This document shows, one piece after another, positions 7,621-16,852 of a stretch of 64,000 nucleotides of DNA. The stretch comes from a bacterium (GTDB lineage Bacteria > Orphanbacterota > Orphanbacteria > Orphanbacterales > Orphanbacteraceae), in contig JALGYY010000047.1 of assembly GCA_025782575.1 (NCBI GenBank), forward strand, positions 62,001 to 126,000. The letters are read 5' to 3'. The first letter of the stretch is position 1, and every line of letters starts with the position of its first letter. A program made the translations under genes and the position numbers. The notes under the pieces were generated by a model. It was not told where the DNA came from. It did not search any database and saw only the letters and a list, made by a program, of their open reading frames with translations.

Positions 7621-9645
7621 TCAAGGCCTCGTCCCCCCGCTCAGTTCGGCATGAAGAGCGCGAAGATTCACGTTGCCCTGATTCTGTTGTATCGCCTCGG
7701 TCAGAACAGCCAGCGCTTCGTCAATTCGGTTCGTCTTTGCCAGGTGCCGGGCCAGGATGATGGCTGTATCGGCGAACTCCGGCGTCTGACGTAACGCCTC
7801 TCTCAGCCTGCGCTCACCTTTGACTTCCTGTCCGTTTTTGATGAGGCACTCTCCCAGCTTCATCGGCGCGATAGGATTGAACGCACCAGTTCCGAGGTAG
7901 GCCTCCCATTGCGTTACGGCTTCCCCGTACCGGGACCGCTTTTCCAGAAAGAGCGCGTAGTTCGCTTTGAAATTCGGATAGTCAGGGAACCTGGCGATCG
8001 CGTGCCGGAATGCTATGTCAGCTTCTCCGAATCTTCCGAGCGATTCCAGAAGCCGGGCAACACTGTTGAGGGCGATCTTGTTCTCTCCAAGTTTCAGGTA
8101 GGCCTGGAAAGCCGCCAGCGCCTCTTCCGGCCTCTCCGTTTCCTGGAGGACCGTTCCGAGCCCATAGTAACCTTCCGGGTAGTCAGGGTCGGTTCGAATG
8201 GCATCCCGATATTTTTCTTCCGCCTCCCGAATCCTACCCTGCTGATACAGACTGCCCCCTTCACCTTGATGAGCCCATGCCAGGTTGATCTTGTCCACAG
8301 CACCGAAATCAACCGTGAGGAGTGTCGCGAGCAGGAGAAGAATCGCGAGAGGGGGGAGCAGTCGTTTTCGATTCCGGCGTGACAATTGCCACATGCGAGA
8401 GAGCGCGGATGACGAAAACAACAGAAGTACGGGGACTACCGGCATCCTAAAACGGGAGCAGACGAAGAAGAGAACGAGTGTTGCGGAGTAGCTGAGAAAG
8501 AACAACATGAGTAGTCGGGCGCCGGAGCGATTGCGGGACCAGAACGCACCGATCAACCCCAGCGGCATCATGAGACCCATGCCGAATGGGAGGAGGCGAA
8601 AAACGAGTGAGTGTCTCGCGTAATACGGGATGTAATAGTTATTGGAGAGCTCCTCAGCGTGCAGGAGGAGGTAGGTTTTTTTCAGGAAGAGCCTTGCGGC
8701 CTGGCCCGGATTTTCCCGTATGAAACGCCCACCTTTCTCGAACCAGTAATTGGAAATCCCTTTGTAGGAAAGATCACTCCCCCGTTCGCTTTGTGGAATG
8801 CTGATCGCATCTTCATATCCTTCCTGCCATTGTCGCCTGAATTCGGGGGCGGTGGCGCTCCACCCGTCCGCCCCACTATGATTCCCCAGATAGAAGTTGA
8901 CGCCCCCCTGCCAGGCGATCAGGACAAGCTCTCCCCCTTTTGTCAGATTGCGAATCGTGACGGGTAGAATCACTAGAAGGGAAGCGATCGCTACAATGGC
9001 GGTCGGTAAGACTACGCGTCTAATGGTCTCCTTTTTCGATTGCATGATGAGCCAGAGCGGGATGAAAGGAGAGAATACAAGAACATTGGGCCTGGTGATG
9101 GCGCTGAGGCCCAGGACGAGTCCGGCCGCGAACCAGATCCGTCTTTCCTTTCGATCTTCTGCCATGAGAATCAACCAAATGAGAAGAAGATTCAGGGTCA
9201 GGGCGAGGGGGGTAATCAACAGTTCACCGTGAAAGTAGATGAACATGGGATAGAGGATCGCGAGGAGAACCGCACCGAGCGCCACGGCCTCATCAAAAAC
9301 ATGTTTCCCGATCAGAAAGATAAGAAGGAGAGAAGCTACACCGAGCAAGGACTGCAGAATGCGCGTTACATACAGGTCCCGTCCGGTCACTGAAAAGAGT
9401 GCGGCGAGGAAGTAAGAGTAACCGGGGGCGCGGAAGAACGGCTCACCGGCGGCGAAGTCTTCGCCGTCCAGAATCGCGCGGGCCCACTCGTTGTGATAGC
9501 CGGGATCCATGTCCGGCCTGGCGTGCATGGGGGAGGCACGCATGGCCGATATATGGCTGAGACTGAGCAGAAAAAAGAGAGTGAGAAGGCCGGGCAAAAT
9601 AGAGCGCCGTATGGAATGCCGTAATTTGTTTCGCCGTCGTGGCAC
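7621..9645 (-). CDS. GT39-type membrane glycosyltransferase fused to C-terminal TPR repeats
   Basis: 674 residues. Residues 15-430 hold about ten or more membrane helices and the PMT/ArnT-like (GT39/GT83) features: an early acidic loop DMDPGYHNEWARAILDG followed by FFRAPGYSYFLAALFSVTG, matching the dolichol/undecaprenyl-phosphate-sugar dependent transferases. Residues about 465-674 are five to six TPR units (for example YYGLGTVLQETERPEEALAAFQAYLKLG). It likely moves a sugar from a lipid carrier onto protein or lipid on the outer face, with the TPR tail as binding platform. The start is GTG, three bases after the stop of the preceding gene, without a clear ribosome site, suggesting translational coupling. 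Confidence 0.87.
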   Translation of the reverse strand: MPRRRNKLRHSIRRSILPGLLTLFFLLSLSHISAMRASPMHARPDMDPGYHNEWARAILDGEDFAAGEPFFRAPGYSYFLAALFSVTGRDLYVTRILQSLLGVASLLLIFLIGKHVFDEAVALGAVLLAILYPMFIYFHGELLITPLALTLNLLLIWLILMAEDRKERRIWFAAGLVLGLSAITRPNVLVFSPFIPLWLIMQSKKETIRRVVLPTAIVAIASLLVILPVTIRNLTKGGELVLIAWQGGVNFYLGNHSGADGWSATAPEFRRQWQEGYEDAISIPQSERGSDLSYKGISNYWFEKGGRFIRENPGQAARLFLKKTYLLLHAEELSNNYYIPYYARHSLVFRLLPFGMGLMMPLGLIGAFWSRNRSGARLLMLFFLSYSATLVLFFVCSRFRMPVVPVLLLFSSSALSRMWQLSRRNRKRLLPPLAILLLLATLLTVDFGAVDKINLAWAHQGEGGSLYQQGRIREAEEKYRDAIRTDPDYPEGYYGLGTVLQETERPEEALAAFQAYLKLGENKIALNSVARLLESLGRFGEADIAFRHAIARFPDYPNFKANYALFLEKRSRYGEAVTQWEAYLGTGAFNPIAPMKLGECLIKNGQEVKGERRLREALRQTPEFADTAIILARHLAKTNRIDEALAVLTEAIQQNQGNVNLRALHAELSGGTRP

Positions 9646-9648
9646 GCT

Positions 9649-10245
9649 TTACTGCGGTGGTGGCGGGTAATCCGGCAGATTGGCGGAATCGTCGTCATCA
9701 TCACCGTCTCCGCCGCCCCCTCCCGCCACGATGGCGAGCAGCGCGATCGCGGCGCCCCCCGCAATCCAGGTGATGGGTTTCTTGTACCAAGCCCGTGATC
9801 CTGATTCTTCATCAACGCCGCCGGACCGTGGCCGGTCGCCGTCAGGAGTCCTGTAGCAGCGATCGAGAGCTTGTTCGAAAAGTTCCATCTCGCCGGCGGT
9901 ATAGAAGTTGGGGTCGGGGCGCCAGTCGGGATCGTTCATGATGACCTGGCAGAATGAGTTGACCGCATTGGTACGGTTCCCCAGCTCAGCCTCGCAGCGC
10001 GCCTTGAGGGCATAGGCATTGCGGAGTTCACTGATTGACAGCCCTCCGAGCGCAATCGTTTCATCGATCGCGTGTAGAGCCTTTTCGAAACTTCCATCCT
10101 CGAAGAAACTGATCGCGCCGGTAAGCCCGGGGTTTTCGGCAGAGACCGGACCGGGAGCCAGAACCGGAGCCAGCAGAAGAACGATGGAGAGGAGCGCGGT
10201 AGTCCCTCTTCGGGCGGCTTTGGCTTTTGGGGGGCGAAAGAGCAT
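9649..10245 (-). CDS. Membrane-anchored TPR-like protein, function unknown
   Basis: About 198 residues. An N-terminal export signal (TTALLSIVLLLAPVLAPGPVSA) is followed by a helical TPR-like stretch (GAISFFEDGSFEKALHAIDETIALGGLSISELRNAYALKARCEAELGN), then a linker, a membrane helix (ITWIAGGAAIALLAIVAG, about residues 155-172) and an odd low-complexity tail of Gly, a run of five Asp and a proline-rich end. I chose the ATG at 10245 because GAGG lies six bases before it; an ATG at 10251 has no room for a binding site. It sits between the Ser/Thr kinase gene and the glycosyltransferase on the same strand. I do not recognise the family. A similar tail is common in proteins accompanying PEGA kinases. 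Confidence 0.72.
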   Translation of the reverse strand: MLFRPPKAKAARRGTTALLSIVLLLAPVLAPGPVSAENPGLTGAISFFEDGSFEKALHAIDETIALGGLSISELRNAYALKARCEAELGNRTNAVNSFCQVIMNDPDWRPDPNFYTAGEMELFEQALDRCYRTPDGDRPRSGGVDEESGSRAWYKKPITWIAGGAAIALLAIVAGGGGGDGDDDDDSANLPDYPPPPQ

Positions 10246-10309
10246 GCACATCCTCAATTCGATTGGATCGTAATCTGATTCTAACCGGTTTCGGGCTGCT
10301 CGTCTTCCT

Positions 10310-12142
10310 TCATCGGAAACTGTGCCGGAAAGTAGCTGTGTCACCGGCGGCGACCGCGGCATCCGACCATCGATGTGTGCCGAACGAAGGATGGCGCAAT
10401 TCGATCACGTGTGACCCACCCGGGCTGACGGGGAAGCTCACGCGCCGCTTCTGTTTTTCGATCAGGCGGCCGTCGAGATAGACATCTCCATACGGTTTTA
10501 CGTAGACGATCATGTAGCCGTGAGAAGGGGTCCTGGCCGGCTTATCCGGCTTTGGAGACGAACTCTTCGGTTCAGGTACTGGTGGGGCGACCGTATCGGA
10601 CGGCGTCACCAGCGATCCGGAATCAGGCTCCTGTCCAGTCGAGTCGATGTCGCCTCCCCACCCGGCCGCACTTTGCGGTAAGAGAACCGAGATCAAGCGT
10701 ACCGGAACTTCCCTCACTTCCCCCTCCTTCAGGTCGAGCCGGACTTCGGTCGGTTCCATGCCATCCATCTCGAGACGGACAAACCATTCCCCCGGTTCGA
10801 GCGATTCCATCCGGGCGGCGGTTCGGAGTCCTGATGAACGGAAATCGGAGTCATCCGGACCCTTTACCCAGATCGCCGCGCCTGGCGGTACACTGTCCAG
10901 AACGAGGACGGCCCGGTCCGGTTGGGGAATCAACTGACGGCTGAGGAGTCCGACGATGGTCATGATGACGGCGAGAGACAGAGCGAGAAGAGCGCCGATA
11001 TGTTTCTTCGTTTTACCGGTCCAGGCCACCCTGCGCCGCGGGGTTTGCGGAAGTTCGATACCGGAATCCGCCCTCCGTTTTCGGAGTTTCCGGAGTGCGC
11101 TCCCCGCCTGGGCGTTCCTTTCGTCCAATCGGAGAACCAGCTCGAATTGACGGATCGCGTCATCGATCTGTTCGAGCCCCATGTTCATGTAGTATGCGCC
11201 TCGATCAAGGTGATACGTCAGGCGACTCTTCCCGATCTCTTTCGAAAAGCCGATCGGGTCTTCGGAGAACTGCGTCAGAAGTCGACGACGGTATTTTAGG
11301 ACCGAGATCGGACTGTCGAGCGTTTCCATGGCCGTTTCAATCGCCCGGAGAACTTCCGACATGTTCTGGTAACGCCTGGCAGGATCCTTTGCGAGCATGC
11401 GATCGATCATCGTTTCGATCTCGGGAGTGATGAAAGGAGCCGCTGAAGAAAGGGAGGGGGCGGGCACGCGGATCACCATCTCCTTGATTTCGGAATAGGA
11501 ATCCCCGCGGAAAGCTCTCTGTCCTGAAATAAGTTCGTATGCAAGCGCGCCTAGCGAAAAAATATCGCTCCGGTAGTCAACTTCGTGGCCTGTCGCTTGT
11601 TCGGGTGACATATAGGCCGGCGTGCCGAGCACCGATCCGGGAACAGTCAGGGCGGAGAGGCGATCAATGTCTTCTCGACGCCGGGCGAGGCCGAAGTCGA
11701 CTACTTTAATGACCCCGTTCTCACCGAGCAGCACATTGCCAGGTTTGATGTCCCTGTGAATGACGCCGTTCTTGTGGGCCGCCTCGAGTCCGAGCGCGAT
11801 CTCCTCGATTATGGTGAGGGCCGCTTCGAGGGGGATGGTCGTCACTTTTTCCATCACTCGACGGAGGTCCGTCCCTCGGACGTACTCCATTACGATGAAG
11901 TAGACTTCGTCCTCGACGTCAAAATCGATCACATTCACTATGTTGTTGTGGCCGAGGCTCGAGGCGGCACGCGCCTCACGTTCGAACCGAGTGATGTAGG
12001 CTTCATCTCCGGCAAGGCTGGGATGGAGGATCTTGATCGCCACCTCGCGATCGAGGGCTTTCTGCACGCCCCTGTAGATCGTGGACATGCCTCCCGAGCC
12101 GATCTTCTCGAATAACTCGTATCCTCGAAGCGATCTCGGCAT
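10310..12142 (-). CDS. Transmembrane PEGA-domain serine/threonine protein kinase
   Basis: 610 residues. Kinase domain 8-270: P-loop GSGGMSTIYRG, Lys37 in VAIK, catalytic loop HRDIKPGN (Asp131), DFG (149-151), activation segment GTPAYMSPEQ. A helical middle (280-360) resembles a TPR unit. One membrane helix spans about 382-401. Outside it are two PEGA domains (about 412-480 with SVPPGAAIWVKG, and 555-610 with VKPYGDVYLDGR), which are thought to bind envelope ligands. The start ATG at 12142 has AGGA six bases upstream and lies 25 bases after the phosphatase stop; a TTG at 12181 would overlap it. With the PP2C phosphatase it forms a kinase/phosphatase signalling pair. Confidence 0.95.
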   Translation of the reverse strand: MPRSLRGYELFEKIGSGGMSTIYRGVQKALDREVAIKILHPSLAGDEAYITRFEREARAASSLGHNNIVNVIDFDVEDEVYFIVMEYVRGTDLRRVMEKVTTIPLEAALTIIEEIALGLEAAHKNGVIHRDIKPGNVLLGENGVIKVVDFGLARRREDIDRLSALTVPGSVLGTPAYMSPEQATGHEVDYRSDIFSLGALAYELISGQRAFRGDSYSEIKEMVIRVPAPSLSSAAPFITPEIETMIDRMLAKDPARRYQNMSEVLRAIETAMETLDSPISVLKYRRRLLTQFSEDPIGFSKEIGKSRLTYHLDRGAYYMNMGLEQIDDAIRQFELVLRLDERNAQAGSALRKLRKRRADSGIELPQTPRRRVAWTGKTKKHIGALLALSLAVIMTIVGLLSRQLIPQPDRAVLVLDSVPPGAAIWVKGPDDSDFRSSGLRTAARMESLEPGEWFVRLEMDGMEPTEVRLDLKEGEVREVPVRLISVLLPQSAAGWGGDIDSTGQEPDSGSLVTPSDTVAPPVPEPKSSSPKPDKPARTPSHGYMIVYVKPYGDVYLDGRLIEKQKRRVSFPVSPGGSHVIELRHPSFGTHRWSDAAVAAGDTATFRHSFR

Positions 12143-12167
12143 AATCGATCCTAGCTTAGGAGGTGGT

Positions 12168-12908
12168 TCAGCGATCCTCAATGCGGGCGATAATCACTGT
12201 GACGTTGTCCGGACCGCCTCGATCCAGCGCCAGATCGACCAGGCGGTTGCAGATGGTGGCAGGTGTGTCGCTCGATGAGCTGATTCTCAGGATCTCTTCA
12301 TCGCCCACAGGCCCGGTCAGCCCATCAGAGCAGATAATCAAAGTATCGCCATGTCGAAGAGGATTCTGCGGGGAAATCACATCAACCTCGACGTGCTCGT
12401 TCACGCCCATCGAGCGCGTGAGCAGATGCCGGGGAATCCAGGAAGGAGCCTGTTCGCCCCCGTTGGCTCGCTCAGTTTCGGCGGCGAGCGTATGGTCGTT
12501 CGTCAACTGCCTCAAACTGTCATCGCGAACCAGGTAGGCCCGGCTGTCGCCCACATGACCGATGGTGAGACTGTCGCCAACGACAATCGCGGCCGTGCAG
12601 GTCGTTCCCATTCCTGCGTACTGTGGATTGGCTGCCGTCTCACCCTGGATTGCGGCATTGGCCTTTTGGAGTGCGATCAGCGCCCGCTCCGCGGCGGTAA
12701 TTCCGGCGGAGTGATCGAAGAAAGAATCGCGCACCGTCTCGACGGCGATTCGGCTCGCCACTTCGCCGGCCGAAGCCCCACCCATCCCGTCAGCAACGAT
12801 CATCAGGCAACCACGCGAGGAATCCTCATCTACAAAATAGCCGAGGGAATCTTCGTTGTTCTTCCGCTTGAGACCGACGTCGGTCAATGTTTCAACAGTG
12901 ATATTCAC
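12168..12908 (-). CDS. PP2C-family serine/threonine phosphatase
   Basis: 246 residues, the standard length of bacterial Stp/PrpC phosphatases. All metal-binding motifs are present: RKNNEDS (Glu/Asp 19-20), VADGMGGASAGEVAS (Asp40), GHVGDSRAYL (Asp121), SDGLTG (Asp195) and GGPDNVTVII (Asp224). It dephosphorylates Ser/Thr residues using two Mn or Mg ions and normally reverses the partner kinase, here the gene 25 bases downstream. The start is a GTG with only a weak purine-rich site. It lies 12 bases after the large secreted protein gene, so the transcription unit may begin further upstream. Confidence 0.95.
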   Translation of the reverse strand: MNITVETLTDVGLKRKNNEDSLGYFVDEDSSRGCLMIVADGMGGASAGEVASRIAVETVRDSFFDHSAGITAAERALIALQKANAAIQGETAANPQYAGMGTTCTAAIVVGDSLTIGHVGDSRAYLVRDDSLRQLTNDHTLAAETERANGGEQAPSWIPRHLLTRSMGVNEHVEVDVISPQNPLRHGDTLIICSDGLTGPVGDEEILRISSSSDTPATICNRLVDLALDRGGPDNVTVIIARIEDR

Positions 12909-12920
12909 GGTTCTCGCTGA

Positions 12921-15701
12921 TTAGCGGATCATTACGATCCGATGTGTTACCGTCTGATTCCCGGCACGATGGCGTGCGAGATAAACCCCCGCCGCCAGTG
13001 CTCTGCCCCGTTCATCCCGTCCATCCCAGAGTAGCACGTTCTCCCCGGCTGATGCGCCTCTCCTTTCCAGGTGCCTCACTTCTCTTCCCGCCGGCGTGTA
13101 GATCGTAACCGCCAGATCAGCACTTCCGGGAAGATGAAAACGGAATCCGACGGACTGCTGGAATGGACTGGGGTAGGCATGCATGAAACGAGGCTTTCCC
13201 GCAGCAGCATTTGAAAGGTCATCGGAATCAAGCGATGCGATCAGCGTGAAGTGCTTCGTCAGACCGGTAGCGGCGACCAAGACCGAACCGTCAGGATCGA
13301 CCGGGACGCGCGACCCGGTATCCTTGTTGACCCATGTAAGTTTTAACTCTTCCGGCAAATCAAAGCTGATAAACCGAATGAGGACCTCGCCCGGTCCTTC
13401 TACGCCGCTGAGCACGATCTCCCATTTATTCGAACGGGCGGGAGGTACGAAGTCGTGGACGTAATCACCGCTCATCGCTCCCCAATTGTGGTGCGGTAGA
13501 TAGAGCCGTAGTCCGCCATCCGGGGGGTGAGGGGGGAGTGCTCGGCTGAGGGGATTCCATTTATTACCGGCGTCATTTGATACGCCGACGAGAACGGCAG
13601 CACCGACCGCTTCATTCGTTGTCGCCCGAATACTGATCGCCCAATCCGCATCAACCGGTTTGGAGACGGGCATCGGCTCTATGGATCGATACTTCTGCAC
13701 GGCGTCGATTGGAAAGATCAGATGAGCGGGGCCATCTGTCAGTTTGCGTATCCAGAACCCCACACCACGCCCGAAGCCACTGAGATCGAGATACTGATCG
13801 CCGAACCAGGATTGTACCGTCCGATCAGTCAGATCGTTTTCGCTGCTCGTAACCTGGACCGTGTCGATGCCGTCGGTCACGAGCAGGTCATTCGTCAATA
13901 TTGTTCCGTTATGAGGGAATCCGATCTGGTTCCAGGCGGCCGCGCCGCCGGGACCGCTCGCGAGCGAGACCGAGACGTCTCCTTCCGGGTAGAATCCCCA
14001 TGGCGTAAAGAGGGAATCGACAGAACCGTCGGTTATCATCCAGTAGCCGGCGCCCGTTTCTGTCATGTCGGTTGCCGATACCAGATCTTCATAGGCTTCA
14101 TCGGCCGGACTCCAATGCCCCACTTTCCAGGTCTTGTCGTTGAACGGACCAAGAGTATCCATGATGGCGGTGATGCTTCGCTCACCTGCAGTCTCGGGGG
14201 CGAGTGGAAACGAAACCATATCCCATCGACGTTCGACGAGCGGGAAGATGATCGCGTTCGGAGTAACAGCGGGGGCGTTCATCACAGTGAGATCGGTCGT
14301 GTCGGCACACCCGGCACGGCTGGCGATAATCGATGTCGTCCCTTCCGTAAGGCCGAGCGCCTCCCCTTCCGACGAGATTGTCGCGATCGAAATACTCGTT
14401 GACTTCCAGATCGAGGCGACTTCGCTCTCGAAATCGGCATCGGGCCACACGCCGCTCCGGAACCGCCCGGTTGCCGTGTACTCTAGAATCTCATCGGTTT
14501 CGATCGTGTCGTTCGCCGGTTCAACGGTGAGCTCTAGCAATTCAGCCTCAAACAGGTATTTCAGGTCGCCGTTCCCCTTGTCGTAGTAGGTGATCTGGGC
14601 GAATCCCAAAGTGTCGAGACGGAGGGTCACGATCTCGCCGACATCTCCCTCGGTATCGAAATCAAAGTCCTCCCATTGATCGTCGGTGATCCGGACGGCG
14701 AGATTGAGATCAGCCTCGGGAAGGACATAGTAAGCGATAATCGGTCCGAACCGGCTCACGTCGATTGAAACGGGTCGGCTGTCTCCCCATATGCCCGCGT
14801 CGTCAACCAGTTCCGGATTGAAATCACTCTCCCGTGCCGCGAAGTAGAGATTGGCCTGGCCGGGGATCATGTCTTCTGTCGATTCAACCCAGGCGATGTA
14901 GACATCATTCTGATCGTCGATAGCGATGGAGGACCAGCCGATACCGTTGTCCGACGGCAGGTCGAGCGTGGCGACTCTCACTCGTTCCCAGTCGCCGCTC
15001 TCGTTGGTGACGTAGTGAACGTTGATGGAGTCGTCGTAGATATTCGTGTAGCTGATGTGCGCCTTACCCTCACTGTCGAGTACAAGCTGACACTCGAACC
15101 CGGCGAATTCCGACGAGTCGACAGTCTGATGGATAAAGAGGTCGCCATTCAGGAACGCGTACTCGAGGTTCAGGCTGTCGTTGTCGCAATAGGCGATGTG
15201 TGGATTGCCCTGTTCGTCCACAGTCAATGAGGACCATGATCCTTCTGTGAGAGTATCGGCGGAAGAGACAAGCGTGCGGACCCAGTCCCCCGGTCGGTTT
15301 CGTACGGCGTACCAGAGCTCAGCATCTGCACGGTTCTCTTCGGTCACGTAGTAGGTGACATGGGGAATACCGCCCGAATCTACGGCGATTGAGTTGTACC
15401 AGCCGGCCTCACCGGCCGTCTGAATGATTTCCGGTGGTGTGAATTGAAGAGTCGACTTTTCGTAGCGTGTGTAGAAGATCGATCCGCTCTCTTCGTCGAA
15501 GTAGACGATGTGAGCCCTGCCCTCGCTATCGAGATCCATAGCGGACCAGCGGCCGGCATTGCCTGCGGTGACGAGCGACTCGGTAAAGAACAGTGTGAAC
15601 CCGCCGCCCGCGTGGACGGGGGCCGGAAACAGTATCGCAATCACCCCGATCAGGCAGGCGATTCCGGACGACACATATCGATTTCGCTCACACTTAAACA
15701 T
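12921..15701 (-). CDS. Large secreted beta-propeller / Ig-like protein with FlgD-like C-terminal domain
   Basis: About 926 residues. A signal peptide (IACLIGVIAILFPAPVHA) is followed by repeats of the type WSSLTVDEQGNPHIAYCDNDS to about residue 370, each with an HI(A/S)Y strand, reading as a beta-propeller. A BIG2-like Ig domain follows (TATGRFRSGVW and ISSEGEALGLTEGTTSIIASRAG, about 410-470), then a long beta-rich region, and a FlgD-Ig/sorting-like end (YPSPFQQSVGFRFHL, LLWDGRDERGRAL, AAGVYLARH, MIR). It is likely surface-displayed or secreted; no enzymatic motif is seen. The ATG at 15701 gives a clean signal peptide; an ATG at 15782 adds 27 polar residues. Neither start has a clear ribosome site. 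Confidence 0.78.
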   Translation of the reverse strand: MFKCERNRYVSSGIACLIGVIAILFPAPVHAGGGFTLFFTESLVTAGNAGRWSAMDLDSEGRAHIVYFDEESGSIFYTRYEKSTLQFTPPEIIQTAGEAGWYNSIAVDSGGIPHVTYYVTEENRADAELWYAVRNRPGDWVRTLVSSADTLTEGSWSSLTVDEQGNPHIAYCDNDSLNLEYAFLNGDLFIHQTVDSSEFAGFECQLVLDSEGKAHISYTNIYDDSINVHYVTNESGDWERVRVATLDLPSDNGIGWSSIAIDDQNDVYIAWVESTEDMIPGQANLYFAARESDFNPELVDDAGIWGDSRPVSIDVSRFGPIIAYYVLPEADLNLAVRITDDQWEDFDFDTEGDVGEIVTLRLDTLGFAQITYYDKGNGDLKYLFEAELLELTVEPANDTIETDEILEYTATGRFRSGVWPDADFESEVASIWKSTSISIATISSEGEALGLTEGTTSIIASRAGCADTTDLTVMNAPAVTPNAIIFPLVERRWDMVSFPLAPETAGERSITAIMDTLGPFNDKTWKVGHWSPADEAYEDLVSATDMTETGAGYWMITDGSVDSLFTPWGFYPEGDVSVSLASGPGGAAAWNQIGFPHNGTILTNDLLVTDGIDTVQVTSSENDLTDRTVQSWFGDQYLDLSGFGRGVGFWIRKLTDGPAHLIFPIDAVQKYRSIEPMPVSKPVDADWAISIRATTNEAVGAAVLVGVSNDAGNKWNPLSRALPPHPPDGGLRLYLPHHNWGAMSGDYVHDFVPPARSNKWEIVLSGVEGPGEVLIRFISFDLPEELKLTWVNKDTGSRVPVDPDGSVLVAATGLTKHFTLIASLDSDDLSNAAAGKPRFMHAYPSPFQQSVGFRFHLPGSADLAVTIYTPAGREVRHLERRGASAGENVLLWDGRDERGRALAAGVYLARHRAGNQTVTHRIVMIR

Positions 15702-15803
15702 GGTAGGCGAATGGTAACCGCTCCGCCCCGGGCTGTCCAGAGCCTGCGAAGGGGAGACAGTCCCGGGATTTCGATTTTTCATTTTGGCGGTCGGGTACCC
15801 GGC

Positions 15804-16232
15804 CTACGGCCTGGGGGGGATGGCTCGACCTTCGATCCGCGCAAATTCGCGGCGAAGTTCGTCGGGCACAGCGGCAGGTCTCTCGTTCCCGTAGTCGAAA
15901 TAGACCTGGATACTGAGCGCTTCCGCCACCGCTCTTCCAGATACCTTCTCGCTTAGAAAATAAGAAAACGCGAACGACTTTTCGCCGATCCATTCCGCGC
16001 GAAGAGCGACTCGGATCACTTCCCTCGACAACGCAGGGCTTCGATAATCAATCTCGACGCGGGCGAGGATGAATGGAATCGACTCGAGAGAAGTCTCGGG
16101 CTGCGCGAGCTTCCAGTAAGCCATGCGCGCCTCTTCGAGATAGCTGTTATACACCGCGTTGTTTACGTGGCCCATCGGATCGAGGTCGCGAAATCGAACC
16201 GCCACGTCGTGGTATACCTGGTAATCAGTCAC
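15804..16232 (-). CDS. YbgC-type acyl-CoA thioesterase
   Basis: 142-residue hot-dog fold thioesterase. The signature VRFRDLDPMGHVNNAVYNSYLEEARMAYW carries the catalytic Asp of the 4-hydroxybenzoyl-CoA thioesterase/YbgC family, and VEIDYRSPALSREVIRVALRAEWIGEKSFAFSYFLSE is the second conserved half. It hydrolyses acyl-CoA thioesters in the cytosol; chain-length preference is unknown. The start is GTG at 16232, nine bases after the stop of the response-regulator gene, so it likely belongs to that operon. A 102-bp gap separates it from the secreted-protein gene downstream. Confidence 0.9.
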   Translation of the reverse strand: MTDYQVYHDVAVRFRDLDPMGHVNNAVYNSYLEEARMAYWKLAQPETSLESIPFILARVEIDYRSPALSREVIRVALRAEWIGEKSFAFSYFLSEKVSGRAVAEALSIQVYFDYGNERPAAVPDELRREFARIEGRAIPPRP

Positions 16233-16241
16233 CTGCGGTAC

Positions 16242-16850
16242 TCAACGGGCAACCGAAAGAACGTTTCGGACCAGGTCCGCCAGCGAGCCGGCTTCCATTT
16301 TACGCATGACCTTGGCGCGATGGGCTTCGACGGTCTTGTTGCTGATGCTGAGCACTTCCGCGATCTGCTTGTTCGAATTGCCGTCCACGACGAGATCCAT
16401 CACTTCCCGCTCCCGGGGCGTAAGGGATTCGATCCGTGAGACCACGTGCCCTTCTTCGGCCCGGTTGCGCCTGCGTCGTACGTCTTCCTCGAGCGCACCG
16501 GCAATCTTCTCGAGCAGATGTTGATCGGAGAACGGTTTCTCGATGAAGTCGACCGCGCCGGCCTTGAGTGCGCGCACGGCGGTCGTGACGTCGGCGTGGC
16601 CGGAAATGATGACGATCGGGATATCGATACGGCGGTTCCGGATCACTTCCTGTACTTCCAGTCCCCCCATGCCGGGCATGCGGATATCGAGGAGCAGGCA
16701 CCCCGGTGAGGAGTCGGTGTACTTCTCCAGAAAGTCGAGGCCCGAAGAAAATGTCTCGACCCTGTGGCTGGCGGACTCGAGTAGCCAACTGATGGAATTG
16801 AGGACTGCTGCGTCGTCGTCTACAACGTAAACTGTCGGATCGGAATGCAT
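16242..16850 (-). CDS. FixJ/NarL-type response regulator with LuxR HTH
   Basis: 202 residues. Receiver domain 1-118 has the acidic pair VVDDDAAVL, phospho-acceptor Asp55 in LLLDIRMPGMGG, Thr/Ser in IISGHADV and Lys105 in IEKPF, a FixJ-like order. The LuxR/GerE helix-turn-helix is at about 137-198 (LTPREREVMDLVVDGNSNKQIAEVLSISNKTVEAHRAKVMRKM). It binds DNA after phosphorylation by the upstream kinase. I chose the ATG at 16850: GGAGGGG lies seven bases upstream, inside the end of the kinase gene, whose stop is two bases away, indicating translational coupling. A TTG at 16856 lacks support. Confidence 0.95.
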   Translation of the reverse strand: MHSDPTVYVVDDDAAVLNSISWLLESASHRVETFSSGLDFLEKYTDSSPGCLLLDIRMPGMGGLEVQEVIRNRRIDIPIVIISGHADVTTAVRALKAGAVDFIEKPFSDQHLLEKIAGALEEDVRRRRNRAEEGHVVSRIESLTPREREVMDLVVDGNSNKQIAEVLSISNKTVEAHRAKVMRKMEAGSLADLVRNVLSVAR

Positions 16851-16852
16851 GA

